The notes beneath the pieces were generated by a model. That model ran no database searches. It worked only from the letters and a program-made list of their open reading frames with translations, and was not told the DNA's origin. A program made the position numbers and the translations under genes. Of a stretch of 64,000 nt of DNA, positions 51,878 to 62,593 are shown piece by piece. Origin of the DNA: Molanna angustata (taxonomy: Eukaryota > Arthropoda > Insecta > Trichoptera > Molannidae); NCBI GenBank assembly GCA_963576475.1, contig OY754978.1, forward strand, positions 10,198,799 through 10,262,798, given 5' to 3'. Positions within the stretch are counted from its first letter, which is position 1, and each line of letters begins with the position of its first letter.

Positions 51878-54800
51878 CTGAAAAAATGTTTGGGAATCAG
51901 ACCAAAAAAATTTAAGAAATGAGTAATTTGTTGCAAACCAAATGTTAGTTTAATGGTCTTTGCAGAGGAAAAAAATGATATCAAATCAAATCGAGTTGAA
52001 TCAGATTGAGTTAAATCGAATTAAGTTGAGTCAAATTGAGTTGAGTCGAGTCAAATCTTATTTTTTAATTTATTTATATGTAAAAACATATATAAAAATT
52101 AATACACCTGGTTAAACAATAAATATGAAAATATTTTTTTTTAGAACAAATAATTATGGTAAGAGTATTAAATTATAAAAAAATCATGTAAAACTAAGGA
52201 GAACATTAATAATTTTTTATTTGATTTGAGTCGAGTCGAATCGAGTAAAGTCAAATCAAGTAGAATCAAATAAAAAAAGAGTCGAATTTAATTACATTTA
52301 ATCAAATGACACATTTTAAGGACAATTTTTTTCTCTAGAAATAGGTCAAAATATAAATAATTTCAAATATTAAATTATTTATTTTTTATTTAAATCTTTT
52401 TGAGCACATGTGCACAATGGCGGGCTTATTGCCAAATGGCAATATCTTCCAACCAACCATATTCATTTGGTGAAAAATATTGTATTTATGACATGTACCA
52501 ACATATACATCGGACCAGCTTTATGTATTACAGTCCCATACCAAGAATGTGTAGACAGTATATAACGATATGACAAGGGAGTGTCCTGATCTTGACGTGT
52601 TTGTGGATTCACTATCTGCTTTTAAGAAAAAAGTTAACTCGCGCGTGTTGTTTTAAGAAGGTCTCAGTGCTATTTATATACCTACGCTATTTGATTGTAA
52701 TCTGTTTGAAATTGTAATAATACCAAGAATGTGTAGACAGTATAACGATATGACAAGGGAGTGTCCTGATCTTGACGTGTGACGCGTATTCACTATCTGC
52801 TTTTAAGAAAAAAGTTAACTCGCGCGTGTTGTTTTAAGAAGGTCTCAGTGCTATTTATATACCTACGCTATTTGATTGTAATCTGTTTGAAATTGTAATA
52901 ATACCAAGAATGTGTAGACAGTATAACGATATGACAAGGGAGTGTCCTGATCTTGACGTGTGACGCGGATTCACTATCTGCTTTTAAGAAAAAAGTTAAC
53001 TCGCGCGTGTTGTTTTAAGAAGGTCTCAGTGCTATTTATATACCTACGCTATTTGATTGTAATCTGTTTGAAATTGTAATAATACCAAGAATGTGTAGAC
53101 AGTATAACGATATGACAAGGGAGTGTCCTGATCTTTACGTGTTTGCGGATTCACTATCTGCTTTTAAGAAAAAAGTTTTTTTTTTTAATAAGGCACAGCC
53201 ACCAATGGAGGCGGATTTGTGCTGTACAATTTAGATCATAATATATTTACTGTTGAAAAGAAGAGTAAAAACAGAATTCCATTAGATCTCAGAGAAATAG
53301 GGGTTTACATTAAATGATTGCAAAAGGGAAGCATATGTACAAGCAATTAAAGAATTTACAATAAAACATTAAATGCGTCAGTCACCTTCTAATGGTCGAG
53401 TGAAAGGCTTCCTACAATCAGCTATATCTTTATACCGGTGGTGGAGATGAATTTAGCGATTTCTAATATTACATGTCGTGAGCCAATTGCCAACAGATGC
53501 TCCATATTAAAGGGTCTTTCTATTTTCACCACAAAGTTAACTCGCGCGTGTTGTTTTAAGAAAGTCTCAGTGCTATTTATATACCTACGCTATTTGATTG
53601 TAATCTGTTTGAAATTGTCTTCTCTAACTTATATAACTTTTTTAACTTCTTATGTACCTATTTTTTCCTTCTATTTATTTAAGTTGTGTAACTTCTATAA
53701 CTTATTTTTTTCTTCTTTTTTTACTAAACTTTTGTAACCAAATTTTATGTAATTTATGTACCTCATACTTGTGTAACTTACATGTGTGATTGAATAAGAG
53801 CTCATGTTATTTTGTGTGCATCCACAATTGGACGTCCAGCACTGATAATAATAACCAATATTATTTTCTTTTTATGAAAATTGTAAGCTGGATGTCTGTC
53901 GATGTACCCTTTTAATAAAATAAAAAATAAACATTTTTATGACTACAACATATGATAAAAATAGAATTACATATAAAACAAAAACAATAAAGAAACGGAG
54001 GGGACAGGAGAGGGGGGGGGGACAAGGATAGGATAAGGAGACAAATTTAAGTGTTATGTGTAAGGAAATGATTCATCAGATTTCTTTTGAAAGCGGGAAG
54101 TGTTAATGAAACTGGAAGTTGCGATGGGATGTGATAAAATACCTCATAATGTGATGAATTACCTCATATTCCTATTGTGCACAACCGTCAGGTGTCTTAT
54201 GTTAGAGTAGACCTTCTTGAGCAACACCATGGCTGGGTCCCAGTTCTCGTAGTGAGCCAACAGTGTCACGGCGAAGACAGACAGGAACATTGGAAAGGTG
54301 CCAGCGTAGAAGAGGCCCGGGTAGGCTATACGCTTCAGTACCACGTCGGCCAACATTGACATTGGTATTGTCAGACTGATGGAGATGGTGGCTATCAGAG
54401 ATGAAGTCAGGAAACAACCCCTGGAAATACAACAATAATAATAATAACTAAGAATTCTAAAACAAAATTGTTTAAGTTATTATTTTATTAACAAAACAAT
54501 CTACATACAAATCTATGTCATAATTATTTGTGTTTAATGTTGCCATACATACTTCAACTTCATTCATTCTCACACAATATTTTCCTCCTCACTAACCCAA
54601 AGGGAGTGGGGAGTTGTGATTTCGTAATTTTTAAGGGAATTTTTTTTATTGCAGATTATCAACTAGTATCATGTTGAGATTGTATTCTGAAAGTTTCATC
54701 ACAATGTATCTGTGTGTGTGTGTGCTGTGTGCTATGTACGGCGTGTTCATTTTACTTTATCGATTATAGACTAAAGTACTTATTCGATTCTATTCAAATT

Positions 54801-57800
54801 TTGCTAATTTGTATATCTAATACTCACTTAGACCCCATTAGATTTTCAATAATATCTGAATAGTGCTTCTTATTTTTTTTTAACTCTAAAATATTTCAAA
54901 GTGACCCCAAGCTCAGCAAACATAAAATTTGAAATTTTCTTTTTCAAATTGGTAAAAAGGCACATCACTTTCATAAAATGGCATTGAAGAGTTATTAAGT
55001 TTTCATAATAAAATATTTAAATATAAAATAATTTTACAAACTCATTTCATGAAAATGCTGAATATTTTCCATACAAAATTTGAATACTTTATAGAATGAC
55101 TTGTTAGTGAGGAGTTTGGCGTTGGCTACAACCCACTCATTTTTACTGTTGTGATTGTTTGAGGTTAGACAAAAAGTGAAGTTGAAGTAATAATAATCAA
55201 CTATCAGAAAAGAAAAATACATACCTACATACAAAGCAATACATCAAAACAGAGAAAATAGATAGGCAAATAAAAATGGAAGTACTTACGATTTCATACA
55301 ATTGTTGTATTTGACAAAACTAAATAAAATGTTATAAAATCAAATTAGAAATCAAGACTGAGAAAGAAAGTGAGTAAATCTAAGATATTGGTTTTCGAAA
55401 AAACTGAAAGTACAACTGTATGTAATATTGAAGTAGAGAACGAATATTTAGAACAAGTAGAGGAATATTTATACTAGGAGAGTATGTTTCAACGGAATGG
55501 AAGACCTGATAAAGGTATTGAAAGAAGCTTTTTGGTAGGTAATGTCCGATACATACATCTGAAAGGAGGCCAAAATTTCCGTACATAATGCAATTGTAGT
55601 GCCTACTTTGACGTAAGCCAGTGAAACATGCACGTGGCAAAAGACACAGTATGAAAGCAGAATAAATGCTGTAGAAATGAGATCACTAAGAAGAGTATGT
55701 AATAGAACAATACATGATTGAATGAAAAATGAGGACATAAGGAGAGCAAGATAAAGAAGAATATTATAAGTAAAATGAAAGTGAATGTGTTGAGATAGTT
55801 TGGACATATTGAAATAATGAATGATCAACAACTGACCAACAAAATATATATGGTTGTAAGAGATGGAGTGAACAGTAGGGGCCGCCACAGAAAGAGATGG
55901 CATGATCATGTGTAGGTATTAGTGATGTAACGAATGTGCGATTTTGGATATTCGCGAATGCGAATGCGAATATTTTTTGCAGACATTCGCGAATGCGAAT
56001 ACGAATGTGAATATTGACATGCATGATGCACGAGGCTGTCGGTGGTTAGCCTGCGCGTGGACACGGGGATCGTGAATTTGTTTACCGTGGTGTCATTTCG
56101 CGTTCATTCTTATTTAGTTTATTTAAAGCAAATGTTTTTAAGTTTTACGAGTTTTATTTCTGTTTGTGTTTTATTATTTATTCATATTAAAACTTATCTA
56201 TAAACTATAAGTTTTAATATTTTTTCCTAATTTATTAGGTGATTAACCGTTAAAGGATGTTTAGTATAGTTTTTTTGTATTTCTTTTTACGTGGATATTT
56301 AAATAATGAAATAATTTAAATACACTCGTAAATGACGCTGGTTTGTTACACAATTTATTTTTACACATTATGGAAAAATATTTTTAGGGTTCTGATCCTT
56401 AAAAAGGAAATTGTATAAGTATAATGTTTTATTTCACGTTCTGTAATCATTAATACATTGTAAATTAAGGCTAACCAACTTAATATAAGAAAATTAATGG
56501 ATTGTCTGCTTTTTTACAATATTTTATATATTTTTTTCCTCAAAAGAGATCAAATTTTAATAAAATAATATTCGCATTCGTATTTGCATATTTTCTGCGA
56601 ATACGAATGTGAATGCGAATACTATGAAACCAGCGAATATTCGCGAATGCAAATGCGAATACGAATATTCGTTACATCACTAGTAGGTGTATTTTGAAAG
56701 AAGGAAACATTAAGGCGCTTGAACAATCGACGAGCATGTATATAAAGGAAGTAGGATTGTGTGCAAAAATAGAGAAGTATGGCGCTCGGATTTCTTTGCT
56801 TACCCCGTAAGGGACATGGCGTGATTGTATGTAGGTATGTATGTTTAGTTAAAAATTTGCTGAAATACAAGAAGTTCAGCAGAGGAGAGATTTTTGGAAA
56901 AAAAATATAGCTCTCTGGGGTAAACCAATGCTTAATTGAAAGAAATTACAAAAGCCTCATCATATGCACAGTGTAAATCCTATCTTTTTTTTAAATGAGT
57001 GAATTAAGTTTTTAAATATAAATGTAGATAATTTTGTATTAACAATGGGTAATTGATTGTTTGAAGGAATTAAGAAGATACAAATCAAAATAAAGAAAAT
57101 GAAAACTAACCACAGCCACAAGACTTCGGAGAGAACGGTTCCGACCAGCCCGTTGAGCAAAAGCCAAACCCACTGCTGGCGATTTGGCCACTCAAATGAC
57201 TCCCAGGATGTCAAGTGAAACACAAAGAACATGGGCCACAACAACAGCATGTTGAATAGACCCACAAATCCTGAAAAACAATTGCAAATTATATGATTTC
57301 ATAATTGTCACAAGATAAAAATTTTTGCTAATTTGGCAAATAACAAAACAGCGGAAAAAAGACTAATGTATCAAATGAGTTATTTGTGCTGAAATAAGTT
57401 AAAATGACCGCCATAGAATAGTGTTCAGCCGTTTATCTTCTGCGCTTGTGTTCAATTCCCAGCTAAAGAGAAATTTATTCATAATTAATTTGAAATAATT
57501 CCTCACTCATCTTACTTCTCTGGATTGGAAACACTCGTTGGGTGTAAGAAATTGGCATTTGGAAATAAACTTGTTCAAATTTGATTCAGCTCAATATTGC
57601 AAAATACCAATCTCATATGACAAAGTTTCTCAGAAACAGTTTCATGAATATATACTTTGTAGAAGGAATGTTTTAGGTAAAGGCTCACCAAAGAATAATG
57701 GGATATCCATCTTGTCTTCGTGGTCCACTTTTCTCCTCAAGAAGACTAGATAGGCTGCGTAGAAGAAAGCGCTCACCAGAGCGAGGATCACCCCCGTGGG

Positions 57801-57845
57801 TACTCTCTTTGCTTCCACTGTCATATCAGACAGTGTGACTAGCAC
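51805..57845 (-). CDS. SLC35F5: SLC35F5-like solute carrier, 3' half (four exons)
   Basis: A multi-pass membrane transporter of the drug/metabolite transporter superfamily; SLC35F5 has no firmly established substrate. Exons (minus strand): 57845-57689, 57270-57111, 54420-54163, 51877-51805, with GT-AG introns and matching phases (1, 2, 2), giving 215 residues to a TAA. Recognisable segments: [104 protein letters not shown], and C-terminal [15 protein letters not shown]. These hold the last five or so membrane helices. Upstream exons are not in the window, so the intron above 57845 exceeds about 6 kb. Intron 2 (2.7 kb) and the last intron (2.3 kb) are packed with TEs. The only supported host gene here. 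Confidence 0.9.
51975..52312. repeat. Degenerate pentamer repeats (TCGAG/TCAAA type)
   Basis: Two blocks, 51975-52060 and 52218-52312, made of GAGTC/GAGTT/AATCA-type words (ATCAAATCAAATCGAGTTGA), split by AT-rich DNA. Located in the last intron of the transporter. Confidence 0.7.
52384..52450 (-). mobile_element. LINE 3'-end hairpin fragment
   Basis: On the minus strand GGTTGGAAGATATTGCCATT then TGGCAATAAGCCCGCCATTG, with a TTGCC/GGCAA stem and TAAGCCCGCC, followed by an A-rich tail; third copy of this motif in the window. Confidence 0.6.
52515..53935 (+). repeat. LINE 3' end amplified as a 181-bp tandem array
   Basis: CCAAGAATGTGTAGACAGTA recurs at 52541, 52723, 52904 and 53085 (181-182 bp). 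Each unit encodes [20 protein letters not shown] and [16 protein letters not shown] stop, i.e. the jockey-type C-terminus, followed by UTR. The fourth unit is interrupted (53178-53532) and resumes, then the normal 3' UTR runs to an AATAAAATAAAAAATAAA tail at about 53930. Confidence 0.85.
53178..53532 (-). mobile_element. Retroposed insert with poly(A), unclassified
   Basis: AAAGTT (53172-53177 and 53533-53538) flanks it, and removing it restores the 181-bp unit. A T run at the left edge is a poly(A) tail on the minus strand. It ends before the tail with CCTCCATTGGTGGCTGTGCC. No family recognised; possibly a LINE or SINE 3' end or a processed transcript. Confidence 0.7.
54163..54420 (-). CDS. 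SLC35F5: SLC35F5-like exon: last two helices
   Basis: 258 bp. Acceptor TATTTCCAG before 54420; donor GTAATT after 54163. It encodes [60 protein letters not shown] and [20 protein letters not shown]. Reading on without splicing gives a stop (AGGTAA), so the donor hides within an apparent end of frame; the family's longer acidic tail supports splicing. Confidence 0.9.
54583..55134 (-). repeat. Dispersed repeat, copy 2, in the transporter intron
   Basis: Inverse of 27523-28075: shares CATAAAATTTGAAATTTTC-type words, GAATAGTGCTTCTTATTTTT, TAAAATGGCATTGAAGAGTT and ends GTTAGTGAGGAGTTTGGCGT. It has a TG microsatellite at 54713-54724 that the other copy lacks. Confidence 0.75.
55340..56840 (+). pseudogene. 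Decayed LINE RT (10.8-kb family), split by a hAT MITE
   Basis: Aligns with the second half of the RT at 11690-12426: [79 protein letters not shown], then after the [24 protein letters not shown] and a TATG-type tail near 56835. Multiple stops and shifts. It lies in the SLC35F5-like intron. Confidence 0.85.
55920..56682. mobile_element. hAT-like MITE with 8-bp TSD
   Basis: TIRs TAGTGATGTAACGAAT and inverse ATTCGTTACATCACTA; GTAGGTAT (55912-55919) and GTAGGTGT (56683-56690) are an 8-bp duplication with one change. Subterminal AATGCGAATGCGAAT/ATTCGCGAAT words at both ends suit hAT transposase sites. Insertion interrupts the LINE relic exactly. 763 bp, no transposase. Confidence 0.92.
57111..57270 (-). 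CDS. SLC35F5: SLC35F5-like exon: two membrane helices
   Basis: 160 bp. Acceptor TTTTTCAG before 57270, donor GTTAGT after 57111. It encodes [19 protein letters not shown], then [20 protein letters not shown] and LSEVLWL; the Trp codon is split TG/G with the next exon. Confidence 0.92.
57415..57480 (+). mobile_element. tRNA-like SINE head, family 3
   Basis: AATAGTGTTCAGCCGTTTAT and GTGTTCAATTCCCAGC resemble A and B boxes; the tail GAGAAATTTATTCATAATT resembles that at 13950. Short and decayed, in the transporter intron. Confidence 0.45.
57689..57845 (-). CDS. SLC35F5: SLC35F5-like exon: helix and [15 protein letters not shown] loop
   Basis: 157 bp. The acceptor (…TGTTGTAG) precedes 57845 and a GTGAGC donor follows 57689. 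It encodes [20 protein letters not shown], a helix [17 protein letters not shown], and [16 protein letters not shown], the most conserved loop of the family. It ends after one base of a glycine codon. Confidence 0.92.
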
Positions 57846-57849
57846 CTAC

Positions 57850-58372
57850 AACAGAAAATACAATAGTAAAATATTATCAAAATTCACGGAATAGAGTATT
57901 ATTTCACAACAAAAACATTTATGTTGTTTCATAATCGTTTTCAGTTGTTTGATAACATTTATTTTTTTAATACTATGTTTTGAATATTCTTTTCCTCCTT
58001 ATTTTGAACACACACATTTATATACAATCAGTTTTTGTTAGTAATTTCTTTTTTATTTTTGCATTGGTAAGATTATTATGTGTTGTTAGATGTAAAAAAA
58101 CCACACTTCGCAGATGTTGTAACAGGTACATCACACTTAATTGGATAAATAAATTTTGCAGTATTCATGACAAAGAAAAAGTAATTTAAAGCTTTTTGAC
58201 ATAACCCAAATAACAATATGACCAGTTTTGAATTTATTTAAAGATATAAAAAACACGGTTTGAACTTTAATAGCCCAAACACTATCACTGGACACAGCTA
58301 CTAGAAGGGGTGTCCCCTCCCTTTCACAACTTTATACACTCCCTTTTGTTACTAATATTTTTGATTAGAGTT
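57850..58372. other. Unassigned spacer (intron of the transporter, by inference)
   Basis: Nothing recognised. An upstream transporter exon was looked for on the minus strand and not found. Confidence 0.4.
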
Positions 58373-58552
58373 TTGTATTTAGTGAGTTTAATCCAAAGGT
58401 CCCGGGTTCCATTCCCGGCGGAGACACAGTCTGAATCTGTGAGACGATAAATATCATAAGTCTGCAGAACGTGGCAGCTTGTTATTGGATGTGTGTTAAA
58501 TTAATATGATATAGTACTTGTTAGTTGCCTGAGAAACAATATAATATTAAAA
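58373..58552 (+). mobile_element. SINE family 2
   Basis: B box GGGTTCCATTCCCGG, then GTGAGACGATAAATATCATA and GTTATTGGATGTGTGTTAAA as in 13214-13445; the A-box half is missing. Confidence 0.78.
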
Positions 58553-58555
58553 AAT

Positions 58556-59070
58556 GAGAATATGCTGGGGGAGCATGCATGAGAAGATATAAATGAGAAT
58601 ATGCTGGGGGAGCATGCATGAGAAGATATAAATGAGAATATGCTGGGGGAGCATGCATGAGAAGATATAAATGAGAATATGCTGGGGGAGCATGCATGAG
58701 AAGATATAAATGAGAATATGCTGGGGGAGCATGCATGAGAAGATATAAATGAGAATATGCTGGGGGAGCATGCATGAGAAGATATAAATGAGAATATGCT
58801 GGGGGAGCATGCATGAGAAGATATAAATGAGAATATGCTGGGGGAGCGTGCATGAGAAGATATAAATGAGAATATGCTGGGGGAGCATGCATGAGAAGAT
58901 ATAAATGAGAATATGCTGGGGGAGCATGCATGAGAAGATATAAATGAGAATATGCTGGGGGAGCATGCATGAGAAGATATAAATGAGAATATGCTGGGGG
59001 AGCATGCATGAGAAGATATAAATGAGAATATGCTGGGGGAGCATGCATGAGAAGATATAAATGAGAATAT
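58556..59070 (-). repeat. 39-bp minisatellite, 13 copies
   Basis: GAGAATATGCTGGGGGAGCA recurs every 39 bp from 58556; only one unit differs clearly (GCGTGCATGAG at 58847). As 39 is divisible by three, each frame repeats identically: the minus strand is open in all three frames (units LMHAPPAYSHLYL, SCMLPQHILIYIF, SHACSPSIFSFIS), while each plus frame has a stop in every unit. Long open frames here are products of the repeat and not evidence of a gene. Confidence 0.95.
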
Positions 59071-59270
59071 GAATGTTTGTCAAAAATTGTTATTTATTTA
59101 TTTAATCTTTTTCTGTATTTATTACCCTTTATTTTGAATTCACATAAAATATACAAAGCACGAGTATATCTCTTATTTAAGGAAGTCATATTATAAAGTG
59201 TATTAATTTCTTTTTTGCTATGTATATGTCTTTTTTTAAAAAATAAATAAAAAAAAATAAAAATATACAG

Positions 59271-59443
59271 ATGGATATGAGGGCAGAGAGTTATACCCTT
59301 CCAAAGGAGATCTGCATCTCATCTCTTAGGCCTGATTTGACAATATACTCTCCTATATTGAAAAGAGTTATTTATGTGCAGCTGACTGTTCCATGGGACA
59401 CAGATATTCCAAAAGACCACCAATACAAGCTAAACAGGTATAA
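59271..59443 (+). pseudogene. Fragment of an invertebrate RPD...LTVPW family protein
   Basis: Reads LPKEICISSLRPDLTIYSPI, LKRVIYVQLTVPWDTDIPKD and HQYKLNRYKE. This motif (RPD, then strand, then LTVPW, then K..KY) is frequent in TE-linked proteins of invertebrates and looks like a PD-(D/E)XK nuclease core, though Q replaces the usual E before LTVPW. Both ends are lost; the right end is cut at the Harbinger border. Confidence 0.4.
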
Positions 59444-60124
59444 GGAACCGGGACCCTATTCTCCAATGTCGCCTATCGATGTCGTATGTGACATTTTATT
59501 ACTTTCGCACGATTTCTAGAATATGCTATTCTTGAGTCTCACATGCGACATAGTCGAATGAAAATCATTCGAGATTTCGACGAGTGATATAGGACCACTC
59601 GACATTCAATGTCGCATCAATGTCGCATGATTTTATCTGTCAAAAATAGCCGCCATATTACGATTGCCATTGACATAGTACATCAGTGAAGTGTGTTTAA
59701 TCATTGTTTTTCCAATTTCGTGTTTTTTTTTGTAATAATAATGGCTAGTTTCGACGAGTTGGTTATTCTGTCTATTGAACAGAATCACAATATTCACGGA
59801 CGACGTAATAATTCCAAAATAGTGGATGCATTCGCACAAAGCGATACGTCTTTCATAAAACACTTCCGCCTCAACAAAAAACTTACAAAGTCCCTTATCG
59901 AGGTTGTAACTCCTCATATGTGTTTGCCATCTCGAGCATCTGCATTAAGTGTCGAAACCAAGGTATGTTAATCATTTTTTACTAAACCAATATCTCTCTT
60001 ATGGGTTTTTTTGTAGACTATCATGAATGAGAAAGTCGAAAGTAAATACTATAAACTTTTGTATTCTTTACATGAACATTTTCGGCGTGAATCACTGGCT
60101 TAGAATAGTTCTTCCACTATTTTC

Positions 60125-60240
60125 ATTGTTTGCAAGTGTCCCGTAAGAGCCGGGCAATGGATAACATCTCACATGATTCAGCAATGAGGTTCACCCATTC
60201 TGAATGTAGTCCCTTGTAAGGTGAAATGAGACTGTGGGTG
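60125..60240 (+). repeat. Dispersed repeat shared with 14045-14165
   Basis: AGAGCCGGGCAATGGATAAC, CATCTCACATGATTCAGCAA, TGAGGTTCACCCATTCTGAA match 14045-14130. Lies in the first intron of the Harbinger transposase. Confidence 0.75.
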
Positions 60241-60779
60241 AAAAAACTATCTAACGCTTTAAACTATTGCTACACGAGCATTAGAATAATTTGTCGAACG
60301 TTCCATTTGTCTACAATTTTACAGATAAAACATATTTTGATTTGAAGATCAAGATTTGACACATTTGGTAAATTTTGAAAAAAGTGGATTTGACGCTCAT
60401 GGATTCATGTCTTAGCTGATGAAGTTCATTGCGTTTTTATAAACCTACTACATATAATTAATTCATGATTTATATTTTTCAGGTTCTCACAGCCTTAAAT
60501 TTTCTGGGAACAGGATCTTATCAGTTACCTAGGTGGGAAGCAACATAAATAATAATATATCGCAATCTTCCGTCTCAAGATCTTTGACTGAATTTGTGGA
60601 TGTACTAAATAAACCAGAAATTTTCAATGCATGGGTTAAATTTCCAAGCACAATCCAAGAGTTAAGGAGTATAAGAAATAGGTAAACTATAGTATTGATT
60701 TACTTAAGGTGTGTTGTTGGATGTGTTGGGAAGTGTAGAATCCAAATGGAACAAATATATACTTCAGGTTCGATAATAC

Positions 60780-60945
60780 ATACCATCACGCCATATCCCT
60801 AGTGTGTAGTAACCAGCAGCATGCATTACCTTCTCAAAGAATCATGACACACACCAACTTTGTCTCACAAAAGGCACTAGATTCAGAATGTGCGGTGAAC
60901 CTCATTGCTGAACTATATGAGATGTTATTTTGCCCGTTGAATTTT
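60780..60945 (-). repeat. Dispersed repeat, same family, inverse orientation
   Basis: CATCACGCCATATCCCTAGT, GTAACCAGCAGCATGCATTA and GTGAACCTCATTGCTGAACT parallel the left end (13602-13640) and inverse of 14095-14130. In the second transposase intron. Confidence 0.7.
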
Positions 60946-61345
60946 CAATTACATAATAATATGTTATGTGAAATGTTATTTAATAAAATAAATTACTTGT
61001 CTGTTACGGGATACCTGAAAAAAAAGTGTTGGTTGGGGAACTATTCTAAAGATTCCTCATAGTAACATTTTATAATACAACCAAAAAACAATATTTTCAA
61101 AAACATTATATAGATCTAAAAAACTTTTTGTTTCAGGTTTTATAGAAAGTACAATCTGCCAGGTATAATCGGATGCATCGAATTGCACCCATGTTGCAAT
61201 TGTACCGCCAGCAGGAAACAATTTAAATTACCCTGAACATGTGTATGTAAACCGTCAGAGCTACCACTCCATTAACGTCCAACTAATTTGTGATGACTCT
61301 TTAAAAATATTAAATGTTAATGCTTTGTTTCCTGGTAGTCTTTTT

Positions 61346-62056
61346 ATAGCTAATAATTATTTTTTTACATAGATAATTAATTTAACAACTCATTTCTTGT
61401 ATTAAATTTGTCAAAATTATTACATACCTTTCATTATGGAAAGGTTGTACATATATGAGTAAATAAAGTGTATTGCATTTACTACTGTTTATTATTCTAC
61501 CTAAATTAAAATTGGAAGGAAAGAAAAAAAATATATATTCAGTGTGGTATAAGAAAACATTTATTACATTATATTGAATTAATAGAGATATATAAACAAA
61601 GTTAAATATTAAACGGGAGCATTTAGAAAACTTATTTGAGATACTTATAGAAATGTTACATATGAACAACATAAAAAAATTGTATTGATGACATATTATT
61701 ACAGATTGTTACTGTAAATTAATAGGAACTTTTATAAAATGTTATTTATAGAAATATAAAAACAAAGCTAAATACTTAAAAGGAACATTTATAAAATGCT
61801 GTATTAAAAGACATTTGTCAACAAAGTTTCTATATCTCGTCTAAAAGTATATATAAAATTCTTTATGTATCTCTATTAAAACCTTTTTGAAATGTTCCGA
61901 ATAAGAACTTAACTTTTTTTATAAATCTCTGTTAATACATTTTATAAATGTTCCTATTGAGTTTTTGGCTTTGTTTTTATATCTCTCTTAATACATTATA
62001 AAATGTTCCTATAAATTTACAGTAATCATCTGTTAAGTTTCATTACGAGAATTTTT
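61346..62056. other. Unassigned non-coding part of the Harbinger element
   Basis: Contains inverse and direct variants of a segment also at 62397-62560 (TTAAGTTTCATTACGAGAAT, TTTTATAAATGTTCCTATTG, GGAACATTTATAAAATGCTG). Confidence 0.5.
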
Positions 62057-62059
62057 TTG

Positions 62060-62396
62060 TTCATACAAGAAAATAGTTAATACATTTTGATCAAATTTTG
62101 TTTTGTAAATGAAGAGAAGCGTTAAGACATATCATATTGAAAATTACATACAAGAAAATAGTTAATATATTTTGATCAAATTTTGTTATGTAAATGAAGA
62201 GAAGCGTTAAGACATATCATATAGAAAATAACATACAAGAAAATAGTTAATATATTTTGATCAAATTTTGTTTTGTAAATGAAGAGAAGCGTTAAGACAT
62301 ATCATATAGAAAATAACATACAAGAAAATAGTTAATATATTTTGATCAAATTTTGTTTTGTAAATGAAGAGAAGCGTTAGACATATCATATAGAAA
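62060..62396 (+). repeat. 85-bp tandem repeat, about four copies
   Basis: CAAGAAAATAGTTAATA recurs at 62066, 62151, 62236 and 62321, 85 bp apart; units include GATCAAATTTTGTTTTGTAA and GAAGAGAAGCGTTAAGACAT. The array is flanked by direct copies of a 150-bp segment (61912-62063 and 62397-62550). Confidence 0.9.
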
Positions 62397-62593
62397 GAAC
62401 TTAACTTTTTTTATAAATCTCTTTTAATATGCTTTATAAATGTTCCTTTTGAGTTTTTGGCTTTGTTTTTATTATCTCTCTTAAAACATGTTCGTATAAA
62501 TTTACAGTAATAATCTGTTAAGTTTCATTACAAGAATTTTTTTGTTCATATGAAACATTTCTATATCTCGACTAAAAGTATATATAACTTTCT

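Larger units (their letters stand above)
59741..61345 (+). pseudogene. Harbinger transposase, three exons, frameshifted and truncated
   Basis: A DDE nuclease of the PIF/Harbinger family. Exon 1 59741-59962 (ATG in AATAATAATGGC): DELVILSIEQNHNIHGRRN, FIKHFRLNKKLTKSLIEV. Exon 2 60483-60681: LTALNFLGTGSYQL, SVSRSLTEFVDVLN, FNAWVKFP. Exon 3 from 61137: FYRKYNLPGIIGCI, then after a shift THVAIVPPAGN, VYVNRQSYHSINVQLICDD and ILNVNALFPG. GT-AG borders are all present. One base appears lost near 60530 and one gained near 61178; the protein ends soon after ALFPG, lacking later catalytic residues. Intron 1 holds a repeat at 60125-60240, intron 2 one at 60780-60945. Inactive. Confidence 0.8.

Noticed and set aside
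53438..53737. 99-residue plus-strand frame
   Set aside because: It crosses the border of the retroposed insert and the LINE tandem unit, so it is an accidental join.
58521..59083. Two long minus-strand open frames of 175-178 codons
   Set aside because: They are frame products of the 39-bp minisatellite (39 divisible by 3); all three minus frames are open and no family or splice context supports a protein.
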